DNA from: Apium graveolens
Taxonomy: Eukaryota; Streptophyta; Magnoliopsida; Apiales; Apiaceae
Assembly (NCBI RefSeq): GCF_009905375.1
Contig: NC_133649.1
Span: 234,574,201 to 234,638,200, forward strand
Direction of reading: 5' to 3'
DNA: 64,000 bases
Shown: positions 10,897-23,322 of the stretch, piece by piece
Numbering within the stretch: position 1 is the first letter of the stretch
Layout: each line of letters opens with the position of its first letter
The notes under the pieces: model-generated
Seen by the model: only the letters and a program-made list of their open reading frames with translations
Database searches by the model: none
What the model was told of the DNA's origin: nothing
Translations under genes and position numbers: made by a program

Positions 10897-12801
10897 AATC
10901 TACTCGGGATCCTCGACTCCCGGTTTTAGAAAATGTTTTCACCTTTGGGTCCCTATACTAAGGGTATACGCTAATACCGCTTATCTCTAGCATAGGTATT
11001 ATGCAACGAATAAGCATTTGAACCAACAGATATATAAATCAAGAATATGAAATAGGCATGCATATATACCATATCACATGCTACAATATAACGCAAGAAT
11101 TTGCTAATAACCAATATGCATTTATCGCAAGATTATGCATATACACATATTCATCACAACAACAGTATAACGGGTAGAAAACTTGCCTGAGCGACTGGGG
11201 GTTACGAATGGTTCGGGACGAGTCTGGTAACCTATAAGCAACAAGTAAGTTAGAATTAAACCAAAGTCACTTGTAAATCTATACTCTAACCAACTCAGAC
11301 TCTAACGCTCATTTTGCGCTTAACGATTTACTTAAGTCGCTCGAGTACCCTCGGCTCCACCATTTTTAATAATTTACCCATTACGAGTTTTAAGGCGATT
11401 CTTTCGCGAGTGTCTTATCAACTTCCTAACACACTCTACATAAATGTTTCATGCTCCAATTAGTCATTTAAGGGCCTTAACCAAGGTTTCAAAGTAAGGC
11501 GAGGGGTAAATGTTCGTTCGCGAAACACCGTTACTTAAAACGGTCGTTTCTCCTAAACCGTACATCGGATTCAAGCAAACCACATATCAAAACGAAGCTT
11601 GAAACATAATCTATCTAAGCATGGAAGTGGTTAGTTTATAGAAGTGGGTGTTCGGGTCCAACAGTTAATCACAAAACAGTTTATAGAAAATCGGGCATTA
11701 CGACGGCTATAACCTAACGATTTCAAAAGTTTAAACTACACCAAATCATCACCAATTCAACAACAATCCAACATCCATCAACATCAAACTAAACACATTC
11801 ATCTAAGCACTATTATCATCCAAACAAACCAAACTTAAAACTAAGGGTTCAAGAGTTTATACCTTCCTTGGAGAGTGGGTAGTCACTAACAAGCCTCTAG
11901 GAACCTTGATCTATGCTTAATCAACCTTAAGCTTTCATGAAAATCAAGAAAATCAAAGTAAGTTACTATTCACTACTATTCATCATCATATTTGATGAGT
12001 GGATTAGCTATGCAAACCATGGAATCTTGATCTTAAACTCATGGTATAACTAAGTTATGAAATATAGGATCCAAGGAAACAAACCTTGTAATTTTCCATG
12101 GCCTAGAACTTGAGTTTTGAAAATCTATTTCTTCATTTCTTGAAAAGGCCGAATGGAAGAAGAAAGAAATGGGGGAGAGCTTTTGCTTGCTTTTCTTGCC
12201 TTGATATTTGTGCAAAGAATGCATGGTTGTGGTTAATTATTGGCTAAATATCTTGTTTTCACTTGCTTATGTCATTTGCTTGCATCACTACTTTGCCACA
12301 TGTCTCATTCTTGTGGTGTGATGATGTCACCTTGCTTCTAACCACATGTTTTAGCTTATATTAGAAGCTTCCTTCTCATGTTACTTGCATGTGCTTGCCC
12401 CTTGGACGTTTATTTGTTTTACGGTTCGCTTAACTCTCTTTCTCGTTGATCGTTTGAGGGATCATACCCGGGATCTTATTACTTGGGTTCCCTTAACCTT
12501 TCTCAATACATTATATTCCTTTTTATAATCCTCTCTTATAATCCTTGAATTTAAATCCCTTTAATCATGTTACCTTATACTCAATTCTTTCGGTATCTGG
12601 TGGATTTTCGAGAAAAATCAAAGTGTTCGGAATTGGATTCTGACGATCTTTACATACACTTATTTACTTTATGGAATACTAATACGATCTTAGAATATCC
12701 ATAACAGAACCCCTACATAGTGTGGCATGAAAAGTTTTCTCATTCAGCAAAAACACTATTCATAAGGGTTTCAAAAATTTCCAAAAATTGGGGTTATTAC
12801 A
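8896..12801 (-). repeat. Gypsy-1 LTR, left (3' LTR of the element)
   Basis: It runs from TGTAACACCCCCAGATC to GGGGTTATTACA. It has a 13-bp deletion relative to the other LTR in the CCACTTGACCG stretch near 10125. It contains a GC-rich conserved island (about 10040-10200), an array of 55-bp repeats (10653-10820) and a TA microsatellite (about 10862-10896). Open reading frames within it have no recognisable homology. Confidence 0.92.
10653..10820. repeat. 55-bp tandem repeats inside the gypsy LTR
   Basis: Three units start with GGAGTCAT at 10653, 10708 and 10763. Each contains a dyad of the form AATGAATATT..AATATTCA. The same array is in the other LTR (about 20140-20310) and in gypsy-2 (about 32720-32880). 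Confidence 0.85.
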
Positions 12802-12802
12802 G

Positions 12803-12820
12803 TCTCCCCTCCTTAAAAGG
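12803..12820 (-). promoter_or_regulatory. Polypurine tract of gypsy-1
   Basis: On the minus strand this reads CCTTTTAAGGAGGGGAGA and lies one base from the LTR. The same tract is found beside the gypsy-2 LTR at 25390-25407. Confidence 0.85.
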
Positions 12821-12849
12821 ATTCCGTCCCGGAATCAGATAGAAATGAA

Positions 12850-13594
12850 TAGGGATACTTTCATAGTATTGCACTTTCTAACTCTCAAGTCAAGTTTCCC
12901 ACATTGTGGTTCTACCATCAAACTCTTACTAGTTTGATAACCCTTCTCCTAAGCACTTGTTCCCTTTTCACTCTACAACCCTTCCTGGTTGCTCCATATA
13001 GGTTACGTCGGGTTGCATATCTATGCGCTCATATGCCCCTATTTATCTGGCATCTGAATTACACTTCCTTAACATTGATACGTGAAACACGTTACGAACT
13101 TGTTACATGTTCGGGGTTAGGGCTAGCTCATATGATAACTTCCCAATATGTCTTAATATATCCAAGGGTCCAACAATTCGTGGACTTAGCTTTCATTTCT
13201 TTCCGAACCTCATCCTTCCTTTCCAAGGGAATACCTATAACAACACTAGGTCCCCTATTTCATACTCTTTATCCTTTCGTGTCAAATCAACATACTTATC
13301 ATGTCCATCTTGGGCTACTACCAGCCGTCCTCTGATTAGATCTATCATATCCTTGGTCCTTTGGACTACTGCGGGTCCGAGCATCTTGCGCTCTACAACT
13401 TCATCCTAATATAAGGGAGATCGACATTGTCTTCCCTCAAGGATCTCATAAGGCGACATCTCGATAATGACATATGATCTATTGTCGTAAGATAACTCAA
13501 TCCGAATTAAGTGATCATTCCAAATTCTTTCAAGTCTATTGCACAGACTCTCATTATAGCTTTTAACATTAGAGCTTTTGCTTCTCAATTCCAT
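12850..13594 (-). pseudogene. Gypsy-1 integrase C-terminal region
   Basis: Minus-strand motifs in order from 13594 down: WNDHLIRIELSYDNRSY and SPYEILEGRQCRSPLY (end of the integrase core), then KGKLSPRIVGPLDIL (a GPY/F-like module), LALTPNM, FHVSMLRKCNSDA and DMQPDVTYMEQP. Last comes a decayed tail resembling the usual VLWRNH..EEATWE..-type C-terminus (NHNVGNLTWELESA-like) just before the PPT. Frames change several times, so this is not functional. The N-terminal zinc region of integrase lies more than 3 kb away at 17100-17270, with Gag sequence between. Confidence 0.85.
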
Positions 13595-13599
13595 TCTTT

Positions 13600-16430
13600 T
13601 CCAGTTCGTAGTCGCTACTACCTTCCGTTCCTAATATTATACTGGTTATACTTTTGCTCGTTTGCGTTCTATAACCTTTTAATAACCACGTCAACCTTAG
13701 TATCACGAATGTGTTTCCATTCCGCATACTACCACCACTTTATTACTCCTTTTTCAGTTGTTTCTATTTTTGGAAGCTTAATCCTTCATATAGAAGTAAA
13801 GGAATTTGTTGAGAGATCACTATGATCATGAACACTTGTTATATCGCTTAGTTAGTACAGAAGGTGGCCAGCCTTTAGTACTTGACAAGCAATTAAACAA
13901 TAGCTGGTATCCTACTAGGCTTCTATCACACAGATAGATAGTCATTCGGCAATACCTCCCCTTTCTGGAAGGGTTGTTCTTCTCTCAGCTTACATGAAAT
14001 GAAAAGAAGAGAAAAGAATGAATTGAAGAGAATTGTATATATGGAAAAAAAAATATACTGCCATAAAATATCTGGCTTGGAACCTACCTCTGAACTATAG
14101 AGGTTTGTCATAGGAGAATAAATCATATACGTATATAAATCAACATTAAGCATTATAGCCTCGTATTTCCCATGCCTAAATATTTTCGCTATCCCGTCCA
14201 TCATTCTATGGACCCACACTCTTCCTCGAGCTTATACATAATCACCTTTGAAACTCCCTCGACATCGAAAATCGAATCTGGGATCTCATTTTAGACATCA
14301 CCGTTACTAGAGTTCTATGCTTGCACCGCAACCTTCCTCATATAGTAATACGACTCTCTTTTCATAAGAGGGAATAAATATTCAATAGGTAGATACTCTA
14401 CTTAATTAGTCTATCAATGATAACTTATACACTACCACGACCCGTTTAGTGGTACTCAATCTCAACATCCATTCCAATACAACTCTCACGGTTGTAATCA
14501 GCTCATTACTTACAGAATCATTGCTGCATTACTATGGCCCACCGTTGACCTACTGTAGTCATTCACTTTCCATGAAGTTTTAATAGCTAACCATACGGAG
14601 TCCATTCATATCATATCTAATTCTCCTAAGGAGTTAACATAACCACCAATCACAATTCATGAAGAACACTCCAAACTCTGACGTACTTTCATGACATGAA
14701 GTAGATAAAATTGCAGAAGAGTTTCAATCAAAGCAACGATAGCAGGTTAATACCATTCTTAATCATATGCCTTAAATAGAAGACTTAACTCAAAGGTTCG
14801 TCTAGTCCTTTTTGAAACATGGTCCTGGCTTATCTCAAGATAGGACCTCCTAAGATAGATAGCCCGTTCATGGCGATTACACGAATTAAACCTTTACCAA
14901 CTACTATTACGGTTGGGTATTGCACAGTCATCAGAAGGAATGTCAATCTTCCAAACCATAATACAACCTTCACAGTTTTAACCATCATCACTGTATTCCT
15001 CTGGCACAAGCGCCTATAATTATCCTCTTACCTTTAAAGTGTCGGCCACCTCTTTGGCCTTTCCTGATATTAAAATTTCCTTATAGTCAATGTCATTTTA
15101 ACCACCTCCAAATAAATTTTCTACCTTATTTCAATCACTGCTTTTGTGAAGATGTATTCCTTAAAATCTGATGAGTAAAAAAAATATCACCATTTTTCCA
15201 TAAGTTATTGCCTCAGTCTTTAGAGGTTAATCACTGTCACGACTGACTCTCAATCATACTTAGAACATCTTTTATCTTAAGTCCTAATTGCCCTGAACAA
15301 TTTCGACCATTACTGGTTCGATCCATACTTTCTCGTGGTTTAACACGTGCCCCACTTGGCATCATTATAATTACGTCATATTTCCTTTATCAACATTTTT
15401 ATTCTTGAGAATTATGAATATTACCTTTCTCCTTGTAAAACCTCTAAGGTTATCCTTCAATCGTTCCTCCTGTATTCCCTAGATACAGGGAATATCAAAA
15501 TACCATTTACTAATACCAGAATCATAGTCTATATACTTCTGAAAAAAATTTCTCCATTGATCCTTAAAGGTTGTTAATACCTTAATCCTTCCCAATTCAT
15601 ACCGTCAAACTCATACTATCCCTACTAAGGGTGAAATGCCAACCTTTATGCATTCCCCTTAAGATTCATTTTAAGTTACCGATGTTCTATCCTTAATTCC
15701 ACCTTTAAAAGGTACATGCATCCTTCCATGGATAAATCAAGTCATATATCCCTGATAAGGGTGTCTTATTCAATCATTCCCACCTCGATAATATATGCCT
15801 AGTTTCACAATAACATCTGTATTCAAAATGAGGTCAATCAATATGGCCTCCAAAAGATAACAACGGTTATCCGCTTTTCTTTCCTGATTTGGTAATGATA
15901 ACATGGATGTTCTGGAAGATATTGGTCATGTTCAACGTGAACTTCTTCTTAATAATTCCTTATTTACTTTTGTTGTTTATCTCAACAGTCACCTCAATGT
16001 TGGGATACCTCTCATACCTGGCGTCTCCCTTTCTGAGTATCGAGCCACCGGTCTTACATTTCACATTATTGAAGGTCACTTCCTTCATCCAAATTTTCCT
16101 ACTTTCTTACTTTCTTGTCTCCTTAGTCTATCCGCGTCTTATTATTTATCCTTCGAACTATCTAAAGGTTTCCTTGAATCCTCCCAACTTAAAGGGGATA
16201 AAATGTACATAACTCGTATGCCTTCAACCATCAACTTTAGCTCATGGTGAATCACCCTCATCCTGACGATTACATACTTTTCTATGTCTATTGCTACGAG
16301 TCTTTAGGGTTTCCTCATACCCAACTCCCTTATCATACCTCAAACTCTATTGCCTTTATATTCCTTTCCACTTCAGTTTCTTTTTATTTTCCTTTCTCTT
16401 ATCATTATTTCATGAACTAACACAACATAA
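13600..16430 (-). other. Unassigned degenerate interior of gypsy-1
   Basis: About 2.8 kb between the Gag capsid and the integrase C-terminus. Translations on both strands are broken every few dozen codons and I recognise no protease or RT catalytic motif. The longest plus-strand ORF (15903-16250, 115 residues) has no family signature. The same sequence occurs in gypsy-2 at about 26180-29000, so it was already part of the mobile unit before both insertions. Confidence 0.6.
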
Positions 16431-16439
16431 GTATTGATT

Positions 16440-16925
16440 CCAAACATCCCGTCATTCTGGATTCGTGTCCTCAGAACGAATCTTGATAACTTTTACAACT
16501 TAGATTCATAATTCATCATACTCATCCACTTTTGTTCTAGCTCCAAAGCTTTTACACTATCTCCTTATCTTTGGGAATTACTTTCCCGAAAACAATTGAC
16601 TGAACTTAAATCAGTTTATTCTAACCTCTGGCTCCGTGCCTTCCTTGGTCTTTCACCAGCGGGTGGTCTCTTTCTTAGGAGGGTAAGTGATAAAAACAGT
16701 CTTTTGTGATTCGTCAATCATTTAGAATCTCAATTGATTCCTCTATTTCCTTTAGCCAGGCTCTTGCCTCGACTAGGTCAACCTGTTCCTTGGAACTGTG
16801 GGAGCTTAGAGACTTAAAGGTCCTGAAAGAATTTCCTATCGCATTGTTTCCTCAAGGTGGTGGTTGGGGATAATAGTCTAAGTTCTTTTTAGACAGGTCC
16901 ATGAATTGCCGTATAGGAGAACCAT
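16440..16925 (-). pseudogene. Gypsy-1 Gag capsid remnant
   Basis: On the minus strand: FRTFKSLSSHSSKEQ, VEARAWLKEIEESIEIL, KTVFITYPPKKETTRWW-like, GKYFPKDKEIVKALELEQ, MNYESKL and KLSRFV. These are the successive blocks of a plant gypsy retrotransposon Gag (PF03732-like). Several stops and frame changes are present. In a normal gypsy element Gag lies 5' of RT, RNase H and integrase; here it lies 3' of RNase H and the integrase zinc region. Confidence 0.85.
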
Positions 16926-17099
16926 CTCGGGTCTCCCTTCCTTACTCGACTTTCTGTTTCCTTAGTATAAAATGTTTCATCCTTCTCCCATACTTGGGGT
17001 TATCTTATACGTTAAAATCCTCATTTTCCACTTCATTATGTTATGGGTTCCTTCTATCTTGATGGCGTCCTCCCTGACTATCACATTTAGGGTTTGCCC

Positions 17100-17935
17100 T
17101 TAATCTTATTCCTTGAACTATGACTTTCATCTAAGATCTCATCTTTAAGCTCTTGAACATTTGGAACCCAAATTCTATAGGAATACCTCATTATTCCCTT
17201 ATCATCTTTCTCGGTATTAATCTCATATCTATTTGTTGGCTCTCTGCCTTCATTCATCACTTTTTTTTTTCTTGGCATAATATGTTCTTTTCCGATAATT
17301 CGGTCTGTATTGCAATCTCAAACAGCTTTTCGGTACCGGCTTCGGTTACCTTCACTACTATTTCCAAAATCTCTTATAAACTCTCCCAAAGACATTATCA
17401 TCTTGAGTCTCTCCTTTTTACTAAGGGCATCAGCCACCACATTGGCTTTCCCCGAATGATAAAGAATCTCCCAATCATTATTCTTGATTAGCTCTAACTG
17501 CCTCCTCTGGCATATGTTGAGCTCTTTCTACGTGAAAATGTACTAGAGCACTTATGGCTTAGGTAATTCTCGCACTTCTCTCCATACAAGTAGTGCCTCC
17601 AATCTTTAGGGTAAAACTATTGCCACGAGCCTAAGCTCATGGGCGGGGATATCGAATTTCATATTACCTTAATTGTCTTGACGCAGACGCGATTATCTTG
17701 CTGTGCTAAGAAGCACCCTAATTCCTTATGCGAAGCGTCACTTACAAATCACAAAATCTCCTTTTCCATCCGGCAATGCCAGCATAGGGAACGTCACCAA
17801 CCTTTGCTTCGGTTCTTAAAAGTTGTTCTCGCATTTCTCTGTCCATTCGAACTTCTCAGTCTTACGAGTAAGCCGCGTTAAAGGGGATACTATCTTTATA
17901 AACTTGAACGAACCTCCGGTAGTGACCGACCAATC
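17100..17935 (-). pseudogene. Gypsy-1 RT end, RNase H and integrase N-terminus
   Basis: From 17935 downward on the minus strand: GLVGHYRRFVQVYKD and LTRKTEKFEWTEKCE (end of reverse transcriptase and start of RNase H); then near 17520-17400 ELNICQRRQLELIKNNDWEI and LYHSGKANVVADALSKKE, the classic end of gypsy RNase H; then RIWVPNVQELKDEILDESHSS at about 17190-17110, the integrase N-terminal zinc-binding region. The catalytic RT domain is missing: only a 43-codon ORF separates this block from the primer site side. Confidence 0.88.
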
Positions 17936-17985
17936 CTACCTCTGGTAGTTTCCCTAACCATGGTTATCAATTCCTCAATGGTCCT

Positions 17986-18117
17986 TTATTCATTCTTGTC
18001 AGGATCCTCGTTGGGATCCTCCTCAACAACTATCCCTTTTAGGACAACCTCCTCAACCGCTACATCCTCAATATCAACATCATCCGGTCCTGCGTTAGGA
18101 CGCTCTATCGGATCCAT
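17986..18117 (-). pseudogene. Short ORF at the 5' end of gypsy-1 interior
   Basis: A 43-residue frame begins MDPIERPNAGPDDVDIEDVA and is strongly acidic (EEVVLKGIVVEEDPNEDPDKNE) before a TAA at 17986-17988. It sits where Gag would normally start, between the primer site and the RT remnant, and may be the truncated Gag N-terminus. The homologous frame in gypsy-2 starts at 30691. Identity as Gag is a guess from position only. Confidence 0.45.
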
Positions 18118-18363
18118 AATCTGATTTCCAATGAGTAATAAAACATCATCGCGTTGTTGCTCCTCAACCTCAGGGTTCAGAGTTCCGCTACCATATACGA
18201 TAACGAACTACACTCCTATCATGATATTTATAAGGGTTCCCATAAGGGTTTTAACTGTCAGTACTACGTTAGGTAGCCCGACTATGAACTTGGCAAGAGT
18301 TCTTATTATCTTAGTGAACTTATTATCTTAACGTCCCATCATCTCTGAGGTTTATAACGCTTA

Positions 18364-18375
18364 GCTCTGATATCA
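18364..18375 (-). promoter_or_regulatory. Primer binding site of gypsy-1, tRNA-iMet type
   Basis: The minus strand reads TGATATCAGAGC, one mismatch from TGGTATCAGAGC, four bases from the LTR edge at 18380. The gypsy-2 copy at 30938-30949 has the canonical sequence. Confidence 0.88.
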
Positions 18376-18379
18376 TTTC

Positions 18380-21300
18380 TGTAACACCCCCAGATCCGGG
18401 GTCGGGGATCCGGGTCGTCACGAGTTCCACTTCCCTTAACACCCAATCTTATTAAACAATCAACTACTCTTTACTGTGACCCCACAATATACACACACAC
18501 ACCCCAAGTTATAGTCTCAGAGATGAATACTCAAAAAAATAACACAAGTCATTTTGTTCCACAATTATATGCCCATACGCCTTAAAAGGTTTTCTGAATA
18601 AATTTACATTTCTTTGCCATTATTACAATTCATAAATATACATAAATCTGGTACATCAGAAGTTGAAAGCCTAGCCTATTGGTAGTTCCTACCTCAGCTA
18701 CGGCGGCATCAGTGCTTCTAGAAAACTGCGGAACGTCTCCTAACCTCTTGCGAATCGGGAGCTTGGTCCGGTTCATCTTGTCTATCTGATGTTGTGTGAT
18801 GAAAGAAGAAAGCAAGGGTGAGCAGCAAGCCCACCAAAATAATATGCATAATGATTAATAGTATATGAGCCTTCTCTTAGTACTCATGAAAGTCTTGGTC
18901 AAAAGAAATGAACCAAGTTTGATATCTTAATGCGATGAAGTCGCAAAATATTCAGTATATATACATATATACTTTTCAAAATATTGGAAGTCCTCTTCCA
19001 TACCTAATATACACAGAGTTCCAGTTTATAACTGCATAAAAATATTGTTGCAAGGTGATCTCATATATCTAACCTTGTCTCAATGTTTTTCTGAAAATCT
19101 TTGTCATGCATAAGATAATCATTTACTAGATATAAGTTTAAAAGATGAAGTTACAAGATACTCCAATATACTTATATCTTCTCCAAATACTACTTGAACT
19201 ACCACCGTTCAAGTTATAATTAGTTCAAAAGTTCATCACATCGATGAGACTACAAGATAATACTTGAATAGATTCAATCTTTGAAATATTATTGAATGAA
19301 ATAAAGTTACGAGATACTTTATTTAGTCCCGATATATATATATATCCACATATATATCTCTTAAACATTTCCTGAAAATCTCTGTCATGTAAAGTATGAA
19401 CAGAATTGTAATATCCAATGAATTTTGGAAAGGAAAAGAATTTTGGCATAAACCCGATATGTTGCTGATCAGGCAAAGATACCAATAAGTAACCTTTTCT
19501 ACTAGTAGATGGATGAATCCCCCACCGGTCATCACCCTGGCCACATAAGGACCTTATGCTGGACCGCCACCCGGCCTCTTACGCGTTGATGGACTGCCAC
19601 CCAGCCACTTACACTTTGATAGACCGTACCCCGGCCTGTCGCTTATGCCGACTCAATTAGATGGGCTTACTTCCCGAACATTGGGCAAGTAATCAATTCA
19701 TTTATCAAAACAGCAACCTTGTTGCGAATATAAAATACACCATAGAGCCGGATCCCTCAGGTTTTGAGTGAGTATTTAAATCCCCTTAAAAGGAAGATCT
19801 TAAATATAAAAATGAGTTTTGGGATCCGCTCTAACTTTTAAAAATCATTTTGAAGACTCGAAAACTATTTTTAAGAATGTTTGGAGTAAAGCTGATTTAA
19901 TGAAATAAATCAGTCCCGATATATTAGAAAATATCTGAATATTATTATTTAAATAATATTCCCATAAAGAATAATCTTTATAAAAATAATTGAAGTAGAA
20001 GTATTAAAACTTATACTAGAAACGAGTATTAAATAACCAAAGATACACTTATATGAAAGTATTATCTTTATTTGAATAATCGAAAATAAGTTTGATTATT
20101 GACACCTTATTCTTTAATAAAATAAAGAATATATTTCAGTAATAAGCGGAGTCATAATACCTCGAATGAATATTATAAATAATATTCACTAAATAAAATA
20201 AAGGAGTCATACATCCTCAAATGAATATTCAAATAATATTCAATTAATAAAATAAAAGGAGTCATAAGCCCTCGAATGAATATTCAAGATAATATTCATT
20301 AATAAAATAAAGTTATCGAATAAACCTTATTCGATTAATAGTTTTGAAAACTATAACCATATATATATATAAATATATATATATATAATCTACTCGGGAT
20401 CCTCGACTCCCGGTTTTAGAAAATGTTTTCACCTTTGGGTCCCTATACTAAGGGTATACGCAAATACCGCTTATCTCTAGCATAGGTATTATGCAACGAA
20501 TAAGTATTTGAACCAACAGATATATAAATCAAGAATATGAAACAGGCATGCATATATACCATATCACATGCTACAATATAACGCAAGAATTTGCTAATAA
20601 CCAATATGCATTTATCGCAAGATCATGCATATACACATATTCATCACAACAACAGTATAACGGGTAGAAAACTTGCCTGAGCGACTGGGGGTTACGAATG
20701 GCTCGGGACGAGTCTGATAACCTATAAGCAACAAGTTAGTTGGAATTAAACCAAAGTCACTTGTAAATCTATACTCTAACCAACTCAGACTCTAACGCTC
20801 GTTTTGCGCTTAACGATTTACTTAAGTCGCTCGAGTAGCCTCGGCTCCACCATTTTTAATAATTTACCCATTACGAGTTTTAAGGAGATTCTTTCGCGAG
20901 TGTCTTATCAACTGCCTAACACACTCTACATAAATGTTTCATGCTCCAATTAGTCATTTAAGGGCCTTAACCAAGGTTTCAAAGTAAGGCGAGGGGTAAA
21001 GGTTCGTTCGCGAAACACCGTTACTTAAAACGGCCGTTTCTCCTAAACCGTACATCAGATTGAAGCAAACCACATATCAAAACGAAGTTTGAAACATAAC
21101 CTATCTAAGCATGGAAGTGGTTAGTTTATAGAAGTGGGTGTTCGGGTCCAACAGTTAATCACAAAACAGTTTATAGAAAATCGGGCATTACGACGGCTAT
21201 AACCTAACGATTTCCAAAGTTTAAACTACACCAAATCATCACCAATTCAACAACAATCCAACATCCATCAACATCAAACTAAACCCATTCATCTAAGCAC

Positions 21301-22290
21301 TATTATCATCCAAACAAACCAAACTTAAAACTAAGGGTTCAAGAGTTTATACCTTCCTTGGAGAGTGGGTAGTCACTAACAAGCCTCTAGGAACCTTGAT
21401 CTATGCTTAATCAACCTTAAGCTTTCATGAAAATCAAGAAAATCAAAGTAAGTTACTATTCACTACTATTAATCATCATCTTTGATGAGTGGATTAGCTA
21501 TGCAAACCATGGAATCTTGATCTTAAACTCATGGTATAACTAAGTTATGAAATATAGGATCCAAGGAAATAAACCTTGTAATTTTCCATGGCCTAGAACT
21601 TGAGTTTTGAAAATCTATTTCTTCATTTCTTGGAAAGGCCGAATGGAAGAAGAAAGAAATGGGGGAGAGCTTTTGCTTGCTTGTCTTGCCTTGATATTTG
21701 TGCAAAGAATGCATGGTTGTGGTTAATTATTGGCTAAATATCTTGTTTTCACTTGCTTATGTCATTGCTTGCATCACTACTTTGCCACATGTCTCATTCT
21801 TGTGGTGTGATGATGTCACCTTGCTTCTAACCACATTTTTTAGCTTATATTAGAAGCTTCCTTCTCATGTTACTTGCATGTGCTTGCCCCTTGGACGTTT
21901 ATTTGTTTTACGGTTCGCTTAACTCTCTTTCTCGTTGATCGTTTGAGGGATCATACCCGGGATCTTATTACTTGGGTTCCCTTAACCTTTCTCAATACAT
22001 TATATTCCTTTTTATAATCCTCTCTTATAATCCTTGAATTTAAATCCCTTTAATCATGTTACCTTATACTCAATTCTTTCGGTATCTGGTGGATTTTCGA
22101 GAAAAATCAAAGTGTTCGGAATTGGATTCTGACGATCTTTACATACACTTATTTACTTTATGGAATACTAATACGATCTTAGAATATCCATAACAGAACC
22201 CCTACATAGTGTGGCATGAAAAGTTTTCTCATTCAGCAAAAACACTATTCATAAGGGTTTCAAAAATTTCCAAAAATTGGGGTTATTACA
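18380..22290 (-). repeat. Gypsy-1 LTR, right (5' LTR of the element)
   Basis: It has the same termini as the left LTR and is almost identical over its whole length by eye. It ends GGGGTTATTACA at 22290 followed by the CTGTA target duplication. It contains the same 55-bp array, TA microsatellite and GC-rich island. Confidence 0.92.
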
Positions 22291-23181
22291 CTGTAGGTTC
22301 AATATTAAGCTGGTAGTAGAAATAGATAATAATAAAACTATTTTATCATTATTTATATAAATTCTCTAATTTATTAAATATGATTAATTAATTAATCATA
22401 TTTATTCTACATCGTGAGGGATACTTCTCAGCATATCGCGACTATCCGGATAATATGAATTCACTGCTTAGAATACCAAGAACCTATTCAGTGAATAGTT
22501 ACCGTACAATAAACTCATTCTACCCTACAATGTCCCGATTAAATACAAGGCATGGATCTCGTGTCAAGCCTATCTAATTTAATCACTTGCTTACCATTTA
22601 TTATGCGTAGTTCTATGCAAATTAGAAACTCCTTTCTAATTTCATTCACTCTGGCCAGAGATTCCTGAACTAGCATAAGTGGATCAGCCTTGAACATTCG
22701 CTTCCTTTACTGGAAGGGGTAGATCCTTTATTGATCATACACTATCTTCGTGTACAAATTTCTATACCCAGTAGAGCCCTAATAATTGTCCCTGGAGACT
22801 AAGAACTAAACCAAAGCATAGTTCAGTGTACACAAGATGACTATGATGACCTCAAGTCTAAGGATACTTGTACAACTATCACTATGTGAACAACTGCTGA
22901 CACGTGAGTGAACTCCATCAGTTGTTCAGCTGTGCGAGTCATGTTCAGTGAACTTATTCTATAATAAGCACCTACATACTAGCTATAGTGTCACCACACA
23001 AATGTCTATGAGAACAGACATCCTTCATAATGAAGCAAGCATAGTATGTACCAATCTCTGCGGATTATTAATTACCAGTTAGTAATCCTACGACCAGGAA
23101 CTATTTAAGTTTAGAGTTATCATCTTTTAGGTCTCACTATTATGATCTCATCATAATCCATAAAAAGCTTTACTCTAAACT
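22291..23181 (-). repeat. Inverted copia LTR, part 2
   Basis: It is the reverse complement of the 5' LTR from about 2770 back to 1884, continuing part 1 after the gypsy-1 insertion. It ends TAAACT at 23176-23181, which is the reverse complement of the AGTTTA where the forward 3' LTR fragment stops (8264-8269). Beyond 23182 the sequence is gypsy-2 LTR. Confidence 0.9.
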
Positions 23182-23182
23182 G

Positions 23183-23281
23183 AAAGTTATAAGTCCTCGA
23201 ATGAATATTCAAATAATATTCATTAAATAATATAAAGTTATCGAATAACCCTTATTCGATTAATAGTTGTGAAAACTATAA

Positions 23282-23322
<41 letters not shown>

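Larger units (their letters stand above)
8896..22290 (-). mobile_element. Gypsy-1: complete Ty3/gypsy insertion, non-autonomous
   Basis: It has two near-identical long terminal repeats (8896-12801 and 18380-22290), TG..CA ends, a 5-bp target duplication CTGTA, a primer site at 18364-18375 and a polypurine tract at 12803-12820, both read on the minus strand. The total is about 13.4 kb. The interior is 5.6 kb of degenerate coding sequence in an unusual order: RT end, RNase H and integrase zinc region first, then Gag capsid, then the integrase C-terminus. The integrase motifs (SPYEILEGRQCRSPL, FHVSMLRK) are like those of plant chromovirus-type gypsy elements, perhaps Tekay/Del, which also have long LTRs; that assignment is inference. 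The two LTRs are identical over the 186 bases coding the same 61-residue ORF (9149-9334 and 18630-18815), pointing to a recent insertion. Confidence 0.93.

Noticed and set aside
15903..16250. Plus-strand ORF of 115 residues in gypsy-1
   Set aside because: The element is coded on the minus strand, the overlapping frames are random, and the homologous stretch in gypsy-2 is not open.
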